A DNA stretch of 9,501 bases from Oscillospiraceae bacterium (GTDB taxonomy: Bacteria; Bacillota; Clostridia; Oscillospirales; Ruminococcaceae): NCBI GenBank assembly GCA_029068025.1, contig JAIEDJ010000191.1, positions 1-9,501 on the forward strand, given 5' to 3'. Position numbers and translations under genes: made by a program. Below are positions 5,291-9,501 of this stretch, one piece after another (within the stretch, counting starts at the first letter, position 1; each line of letters opens with the position of its first letter). A model generated the notes under the pieces. The model was not told the DNA's origin. It made no database searches and saw only the letters and a list, made by a program, of their open reading frames with translations.

Positions 5291-6184
5291 TCAATCCCCA
5301 AAGATCCCCAGATACATATCCAGCCGCTCATTCAAATACCTAGTGAAAATACTCTCCATCGCCGACAAGCTGCCCTTGACATAATACTCATCAAACGCAT
5401 TGTAATAAGCCAAACGATCAGTAAACTTGATATCTATCGGCGGAAAACCCGCTTTCATAAGCTCCAGATTGATAAGCAGCCTGCCCGTTCTTCCGTTGCC
5501 GTCAATAAACGGGTGTATTCCTTCAAATTCGATATGAAACCGCGCCAACTTAGTGATGATATGCTCCGTACTCTCACTGTAGTTTATCAGCAGCTCACCC
5601 ATTTTCGGCTCAATAGCATATGGCTGCACGGGCATATGCGCCGCTCCCATAATACGCACGGGAACACGGCGGTAAACTCCCCTATCCTCACGCTTATCGG
5701 CAAGCACGAGGAAATGTATCTGCTTGATGACGCTCTCGGACAGCGGAGTATTCTTTTTTACGAGTTCCCCTACAAAATCAAACGCTTCCTTATGCCCGAC
5801 CGCTTCCAGATGATCCTTGAGCGGCTTTCTGTCAACAGTAAGCCCGCGCAGAACCATATCGGTCTCGCGCAAGGTCAGCGTGTTTCCCTCAATAGCGTTG
5901 GAATTATAGGTATATTCAACAGCAAATTCCTCGTTAAGCCGTTCAAGCTCACCTTCGGTAAGCGGTCTTTTTGATTGAAGAAGTCTTAGCTTTTCATCAA
6001 TGATAGGCAAAAGGTTTTCGCTACGCTTGTATCTGCCATCGGACGGCTTTTTCGCGCCAATAGGGATCTTCCACAGCTTGCCGTCCTGAAATGCTCCGGA
6101 GATCTTTCCCTCGCGGCACAGCACCCGTATTCTTGTATCGGATATGCCCCACTTCTCGGCGGCTTGCTTTGTCGTCATAAACAT
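5291..6184 (-). CDS. Fic domain protein with N-terminal HTH (putative AMPylating enzyme)
   Basis: A 297-residue protein. Residues 3-45 (MTTKQAAEKWGISDTRIRVL, then CREGKISGAFQDGKLWKIP) form an excisionase/MerR-type winged helix-turn-helix. Residues 93-104 hold the inhibitory helix S-N-A-I-E-G, which fits (S/T)xxxE(G/N) with E99. The Fic core motif is intact: HPFIDGNGRTGR with catalytic H224 and R232. Such enzymes usually transfer AMP from ATP to a hydroxyl side chain and are self-inhibited by the glutamate. The inhibitory helix precedes the core, the class II arrangement. The HTH suggests DNA binding, perhaps autoregulation. The ATG at 6184 has GAGGGGTG just upstream; an in-frame ATG two codons later is less well placed. 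First gene of the unit driven by the promoter at 6206-6234. Target unknown. Confidence 0.93.
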   Translation of the reverse strand: MFMTTKQAAEKWGISDTRIRVLCREGKISGAFQDGKLWKIPIGAKKPSDGRYKRSENLLPIIDEKLRLLQSKRPLTEGELERLNEEFAVEYTYNSNAIEGNTLTLRETDMVLRGLTVDRKPLKDHLEAVGHKEAFDFVGELVKKNTPLSESVIKQIHFLVLADKREDRGVYRRVPVRIMGAAHMPVQPYAIEPKMGELLINYSESTEHIITKLARFHIEFEGIHPFIDGNGRTGRLLINLELMKAGFPPIDIKFTDRLAYYNAFDEYYVKGSLSAMESIFTRYLNERLDMYLGIFGD

Positions 6185-6205
6185 GATATCACCCCTCTAA
6201 AAGAT

Positions 6206-6234
6206 ATTATAGCACACTTGCGGAATAATATCAA
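6206..6234 (-). promoter_or_regulatory. Near-consensus sigma-A promoter of the fic unit
   Basis: On the minus strand TTGATA (6234-6229) is separated by exactly 17 bp from a perfect TATAAT (6211-6206), 21 bp before the Fic start. It is the strongest promoter in the window. One copy of the ATTRTTCYGMAA motif overlaps the -35 and spacer, so a bound protein there would block polymerase. Confidence 0.85.
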
Positions 6235-6273
6235 GCCTTTCAGAATAATATTATGCAATTTTCGGAACAATGC
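6217..6273. repeat. Three direct repeats at the fic promoter (candidate operator)
   Basis: Read on the minus strand, ATATTATTCCGCAAG (6231-6217), ATATTATTCTGAAAG (6251-6237) and GCATTGTTCCGAAAA (6273-6259) share ATTRTTCYGMAA. Their spacings of 20 and 22 bp are about two helical turns, which would place bound proteins on one face of the DNA. The first overlaps the promoter and the others lie just upstream. The HTH of the Fic protein is an obvious candidate ligand, but this is inference. Confidence 0.45.
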
Positions 6274-6300
6274 AAAACATTTTTCAACTCAGCACAAATA

Positions 6301-6861
6301 TCACATCGGCTTCAGATTCCTATTAAGCCTGTCCACCATCCAAGCGATCCTCTTTTCCCGTCCCGCGTCCGTTTTCGCGTCAAGATACGCCTTCGTGTAG
6401 GTCTTCTTTACTGACAAAGACATAGCCAGAAAGTTTGTAAATGCGGGTTCATACGCTTCCAACAGCTTGGAAAGCTGAGCGATCTGTTCCTCTGTGACCG
6501 CCTCAGGCTTCGGAGCGTCCCATTGACCGTTCTTTTTGGCTTCCTCTATCTTTTTTCTGCCGAAGTCGGTCATGATCCCGCGTTCTTCAAGCTCCTTGAC
6601 CAACGCCTTGTTTTTCTTCGACCACTTGCTGTTCTCCCTGCGTAGGGAGAAATATTTCTTATAGGTCTTATCGTCTATGCTCTGCATCTGCCCGTCGATC
6701 CAGCCAAAGCAAAGAGCTTCCTCAAGCGCCTCCGCCGCCTTTAGCGTCTTCGGTCCGCCCGCTTTGCCGAACAAAAGCCAAACGCCGTTATCCGACAAGC
6801 AATTCTCGGAAAGCCACTTTCTGAATTCTTCTCTGTCGGCGAATTGAATTATATTGTCCAT
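6301..6861 (-). CDS. YdeI/OmpD-associated family protein
   Basis: A 186-residue cytoplasmic protein. Residues 13-60 (REEFRKWLSEN, GVWLLFGKAG, EEALCFGWIDGQMQ) and 61-85 (SIDDKTYKKYFSLRRENSKW, SKKNK) are the defining YdeI/OmpD-associated blocks, with the W-I-D-G and F-x-x-R-R-x-x-S-x-W-S motifs intact. The C-terminal helical region (140-180) is also usual. No enzymatic role is established; some relatives are named bacteriocin-protection proteins. I chose the ATG at 6861, which has AAAGGAG 9 nt upstream. A longer frame from 6882 would overlap the TPR gene's stop as ATGA and is a real alternative, adding seven residues. It follows the TPR gene by 17 nt and should share its transcript. No terminator is evident in the 66 bp before the fic promoter. 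Confidence 0.88.
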   Translation of the reverse strand: MDNIIQFADREEFRKWLSENCLSDNGVWLLFGKAGGPKTLKAAEALEEALCFGWIDGQMQSIDDKTYKKYFSLRRENSKWSKKNKALVKELEERGIMTDFGRKKIEEAKKNGQWDAPKPEAVTEEQIAQLSKLLEAYEPAFTNFLAMSLSVKKTYTKAYLDAKTDAGREKRIAWMVDRLNRNLKPM

Positions 6862-6878
6862 TGTCAACGGCTCCTTTA

Positions 6879-8399
6879 TCATTCCCCGCGCATAAGCGCC
6901 AGCACCTTAACGTCCGTTCTGTAGCTTTGATAGTAAGCCCACGGAACGATCTTCTGTGTAGAAAAGAATTTAACAGCCGCGTCCAGCACCGCCCTGATAT
7001 CAAAAGCGAGGAAATCCAGATAGCAGTTGTCGATCCCCGAAGCGCCGCCGATAAATACGACGTTCCCGCCTGCCCTCTCCACGATAAAGCTCTCAAGCTC
7101 ATCACGGAAATTGAGTATCTTCTCGCCGCGCTTTGTGTTTTCGTCGTCCTCAAAAACGTGTACCGGAAAGAAGATAAATCCCGCCGCAACGCCGTCGTTA
7201 TCGGCTTTGTTTACAGCATCGTGTTCACCGTTTATATACTCTATCATAAACTGCGGCACACACGAAAACCCGACAAACGAATCCAGCCGCGGAGTGGGAT
7301 ATTCGTCCTCCGCAAACTCGCGCGGCTTCATCTCAAAGCCCGATACGGTGTCCAGATAGCTTTCCGCGCTGTCCCAGTCTTCCTTTTCGCCGAAGCGCTC
7401 CTTCATTACATCGCGCAGCTCCAAAAGAGGAATAGCGCCGCTCTCAAACGGCTTATCAGAAAGATCGATAGTATCCACATACCTCATATTGACGATCTCG
7501 CCCAAAGCCATATCCAGCAGCATATCAAAAAACCAGAACGCCTCATTCCTGTCCTCGCCGAGCACCTGCGCCAGCGTTTCGCTGTATCCCGTGACCATGC
7601 AGTCTCCGTTCTCGTCCTGATCTATCCGCACTGTGACATCGGAGGGCGCTAAACGCCTTCCGTGAAAGCCAAGCTCAAATTTATCGAGCTTGGACGCTGG
7701 CTGACGTCCGAGAAAAATATTCCAATGCTTTGTGACACTTTCCGGCGCGTGTTTCCTGAATACGTCAAACAGATACAGCATATACTTGTCCTTTTCGGGA
7801 GATAGGATAAGATCGTATTTTTCGCCGTTAAATCCGACCTCAAAGCATGGATCGGTAAACGTATCCTCCAGAAGCTCGTGACAGCATCCCGTGATCTCGT
7901 CGCTGTCCGCCTTTTCGGAGATCAAGCGGCGCAGCTCCGCTTCACCAGCCGCAAACTTCTCCCAGCCTTCCTTGATCCTTTGAGAAAAGTTTTTCCTGAA
8001 CACAGGAAGAGTAAGCCTGTCAAGACACATTTCAATAAATTCCTTCGTGTCCTCGTCGTCGGGTCTTTCGATCAGAGCCTTTTTGAATCGCTCCAGCGCC
8101 TCACCGATACGGTCAAGATAAAAAAGCGCATAACCGAAGCGGAAATTATAAAGATGATCGTTTTCGGGAATGTCATCCTTAATTCGTCTCAGAACCTCAA
8201 CGGAGCACAGCAGCATTTCCCTGTCAACATCATCGGGATCGGACAGCACCGCCAGATTGTTGCACGCCCTCGCAAGCTCACAAAGAACAGGCGGAGTCTG
8301 ATCCTTTTCATCAAGATTTTTGACAAGATCAATTATCCCGCGATAGTCGTCCCGCTTGTTTAATTCTTCGATCTGCTTTAAAATTTTACCTTCTGTCAT
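6879..8399 (-). CDS. Tetratricopeptide-repeat protein of unknown function
   Basis: A 506-residue cytoplasmic protein. Residues 3-130 are helical with a TPR-like unit at 84-113 (YNFRFGYALFYLDRIGEALE, RFKKAL) and a weaker one before it (CELARACNNLAVL). TPRs usually hold protein partners. The remaining ~370 residues are a conserved region I recall in Firmicute TPR proteins: HAPESVTKHWNIFLGRQPAS (217-236), WFFDMLLDMALGEI (289-302), a SFVGFSCVPQFMIEYINGE stretch (374-392) and VVFIGGASGIDNCYLDFLAF (447-466). I know of no assigned reaction. No signal peptide or membrane helix is visible. The ATG at 8399 has AGGAGA just upstream; the open frame continues to 8564 but that part runs antisense into the PepSY gene's tail and is not coding. 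YdeI follows 17 nt later. Confidence 0.85.
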   Translation of the reverse strand: MTEGKILKQIEELNKRDDYRGIIDLVKNLDEKDQTPPVLCELARACNNLAVLSDPDDVDREMLLCSVEVLRRIKDDIPENDHLYNFRFGYALFYLDRIGEALERFKKALIERPDDEDTKEFIEMCLDRLTLPVFRKNFSQRIKEGWEKFAAGEAELRRLISEKADSDEITGCCHELLEDTFTDPCFEVGFNGEKYDLILSPEKDKYMLYLFDVFRKHAPESVTKHWNIFLGRQPASKLDKFELGFHGRRLAPSDVTVRIDQDENGDCMVTGYSETLAQVLGEDRNEAFWFFDMLLDMALGEIVNMRYVDTIDLSDKPFESGAIPLLELRDVMKERFGEKEDWDSAESYLDTVSGFEMKPREFAEDEYPTPRLDSFVGFSCVPQFMIEYINGEHDAVNKADNDGVAAGFIFFPVHVFEDDENTKRGEKILNFRDELESFIVERAGGNVVFIGGASGIDNCYLDFLAFDIRAVLDAAVKFFSTQKIVPWAYYQSYRTDVKVLALMRGE

Positions 8400-8469
8400 T
8401 TTTGATCTCCTTTCATAGTATTGAATGTTTTGTGTTCTCCACGCCTTTGGCAGGGAAACACAGCAAAAA

Positions 8470-8482
8470 ACTTTTTCTACAG
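8470..8482. repeat. 13-bp repeat ACTTTTTCTACAG after the PepSY gene
   Basis: This 13-bp string is also present at 3698-3710. On the minus strand both copies (CTGTAGAAAAAGT) sit a short way past a stop codon, after the PepSY gene here and after the Vat gene there. In this copy TTTTTT follows at once. It may belong to a 3'-end signal; the evidence is only two copies. The rest of the 91-bp gap shows no clear promoter for the TPR gene. Confidence 0.4.
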
Positions 8483-8490
8483 CCTCAGGA

Positions 8491-9459
8491 TCAGTGATGA
8501 CCGTCCCAATGATGATCATCTCCGTGATGATAGGACGACGGATAGTGCGTGCAGTGAGAATCACCGCAATGATGCGAATAACCGTCCATCTCCCATTCGA
8601 GAACCGCCCCCGTCACTGCGTTCAGCTTGTACTCAAACTCGGATCCGCCCGCAAAAAACTCGATCTCATATTCCCAGATACCGTTGTCAAGCTCAAGTTT
8701 GGACTTCGTGAATGTAACCGCGCTTGATGAGACCCCCGCGTGCCTCAAAGCAATATCCTTAGCCTGTGCTTCGGTGATACGCTCCGAGCCTTGCTGAGAA
8801 TTGGAACCGCTGTCGCTCTGCTGCGGAATACTTTCCGATTCAAAACTGATGATCGTTCCGCTTACTGCGTTGATAGTATACTCATATTCGCGCGAATTCG
8901 CAATAAATTCGATCTCATATTCCCAAATACCGTTGTCAAGCTCAAGTTTGGACTTAGTGAACGTCACCGCACTTGCGGAAATCCCCGCGTGCTTCAAAGC
9001 AATATCCTTCGCCTGCGCCTCGGTTATCCGCTCCGGGTCTTGCTGTGAGTCTGAACTGCTTACAGATTCCGAATTTGAACCGCTCTCACTTGGCAAGGAA
9101 ATATTTTCCATAGAAAACTTAATGATCTCGCCGCTAACTGCATTAACAGAGTACTCATACTCGTGCGAATCCGCGGTAAACTCGATCTCATATTCCCGAA
9201 TACCGCCGTCAAGCTCCAGCTTAGACCGAACCAATACGATTTGATCCTTGTCAAGACCCGCGTGCTTCAGCGCAATATTCAGCGCATCATCAAGCCCGAT
9301 ACTTTGTTGACTTAAGGTATCGGTACTGTTAAGCTCCGCGCTGCTTCCGCCGGTGCCGTCAAGCGCTGCGTCCGGCAGATCGGACTCACTGCGGGCAGCA
9401 CACCCAGAAAGCATGATCACAGAAGTCAGCAAGAAACAATACAAAGCATTCTTTTTCAT
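8491..9459 (-). CDS. Triple-PepSY lipoprotein with His-rich tail
   Basis: A 322-residue exported lipoprotein. Residues 1-20 are a lipoprotein signal: MKKN, a hydrophobic stretch, then lipobox LSGC with C20 as the lipidated residue. A Ser/Gly-rich linker leads to three PepSY domains at about 53-116, 143-208 and 226-292, each with a D/EA-x-x-IAL-x-HAG helix, a SKLELD-G-I-x-EYEIEF strand pair and an NAVSG/NAVTG turn ending in hydrophobics. Domains 2 and 3 are nearly identical. The last 27 residues hold ten His and two Cys (HHCGDSHC, HHGDDHHWDGHH), which suggests metal binding. PepSY domains are known from peptidase propeptides and are thought to inhibit or chaperone proteases; here it probably acts on the outer membrane face or wall. 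The ATG has a GGAGGGAGGGG tract 8 nt upstream. Its promoter lies beyond or at the window edge. Confidence 0.93.
   Translation of the reverse strand: MKKNALYCFLLTSVIMLSGCAARSESDLPDAALDGTGGSSAELNSTDTLSQQSIGLDDALNIALKHAGLDKDQIVLVRSKLELDGGIREYEIEFTADSHEYEYSVNAVSGEIIKFSMENISLPSESGSNSESVSSSDSQQDPERITEAQAKDIALKHAGISASAVTFTKSKLELDNGIWEYEIEFIANSREYEYTINAVSGTIISFESESIPQQSDSGSNSQQGSERITEAQAKDIALRHAGVSSSAVTFTKSKLELDNGIWEYEIEFFAGGSEFEYKLNAVTGAVLEWEMDGYSHHCGDSHCTHYPSSYHHGDDHHWDGHH
8647..9033 (-). repeat. In-frame 83-codon tandem duplication in the PepSY gene
   Basis: The segments 8896-9033 and 8647-8784 encode nearly the same residues (ERITEAQAKDIAL, then SAVTFTKSKLELDNGIWEYE) and are offset by exactly 249 bp. 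DNA identity is also high, with long identical runs around CTCAAGTTTGGACTT. The first PepSY domain is much more diverged and offset by 91 codons, so the 2/3 duplication is younger. Confidence 0.85.
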
Positions 9460-9479
9460 AATTAAGACCCCTCCCTCCG

Positions 9480-9492
9480 TTATTCGGAATAA
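9480..9492. repeat. TTATTC-G-GAATAA palindrome upstream of the PepSY gene
   Basis: Six-bp arms around one base, about 20-33 bp before the PepSY start. On the minus strand it contains ATTATTCCGAA, matching the three-fold motif at the fic promoter. The window ends too soon to see the -35 region or further copies. Confidence 0.4.
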
Positions 9493-9501
9493 TTAATAAA
9501 T

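Noticed and set aside
5513..5974. 153-residue plus-strand frame inside the fic gene
   Set aside because: Antisense to the intact Fic core; no ribosome binding site or family resemblance.
6861..7652. 263-residue plus-strand frame
   Set aside because: Wholly antisense to the TPR gene, which has a good ribosome binding site and recognisable motifs; the plus-strand product has none.
8400..8564. N-terminal extension of the TPR protein
   Set aside because: Overlaps the PepSY gene's His-rich end on the same strand in another frame; the ATG at 8399 has a strong ribosome binding site.

Overview
The window looks like chromosomal accessory DNA from a low-to-mid GC gut Firmicute, most likely a Ruminococcus-like Clostridium-class anaerobe. 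This rests on strong GGAGG-type ribosome binding sites, the protein families present (three-PepSY lipoprotein, Vat-like hexapeptide acetyltransferase, SUKH-3-like protein, MGTD-type small protein) and GC-rich palindromic intergenic repeats. The assignment is an inference, not a database result. Every gene I can support lies on the minus strand, so the window reads from high to low coordinates.

Layout, in transcription order. (1) 9459-8491: a secreted lipoprotein with three PepSY domains, two of them a recent 83-codon duplication, and a histidine-rich tail. (2) 8399-6301: a TPR-containing protein followed closely by a YdeI/OmpD-associated-family protein. (3) 6234-3604: the best-defined transcription unit. 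A near-consensus promoter (TTGATA, 17 bp, TATAAT) drives a Fic-domain protein with an N-terminal HTH, then a low-molecular-weight protein tyrosine phosphatase, a small conserved gene broken by a 90-bp MITE-like insertion, and a Vat-type acetyltransferase. A hairpin with a T5 tract probably ends it. (4) 3741-3400: a gene-free block packed with palindromes, including two copies of one hairpin. (5) 3347-1: a GNAT acetyltransferase, a HAD-family hydrolase, a tandem SUKH-3-like protein, an MGTD-type hypothetical protein, and a second GNAT acetyltransferase cut off by the window edge.

How the genes may work together. The Fic/phosphatase/Vat unit places a putative nucleotidyl-transferring regulator beside a phosphatase and a drug-modifying-type acetyltransferase. 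They are probably cotranscribed, but no joint function can be proved from sequence. Three copies of a short motif (ATTRTTCYGMAA on the minus strand) precede or overlap the fic promoter and make a plausible operator. A related sequence lies upstream of the PepSY gene. The lower part (GNAT, HAD, SUKH, MGTD, GNAT) is a string of small cytoplasmic enzymes and a toxin-immunity-type protein with no toxin gene in view.

The best-supported unusual observation is the MITE-like element at 4631-4720. Removing it with one TTA duplication restores an uninterrupted 99-residue reading frame that fits exactly between its neighbours. I found no CRISPR array, tRNA, rRNA, transposase gene or phage module.
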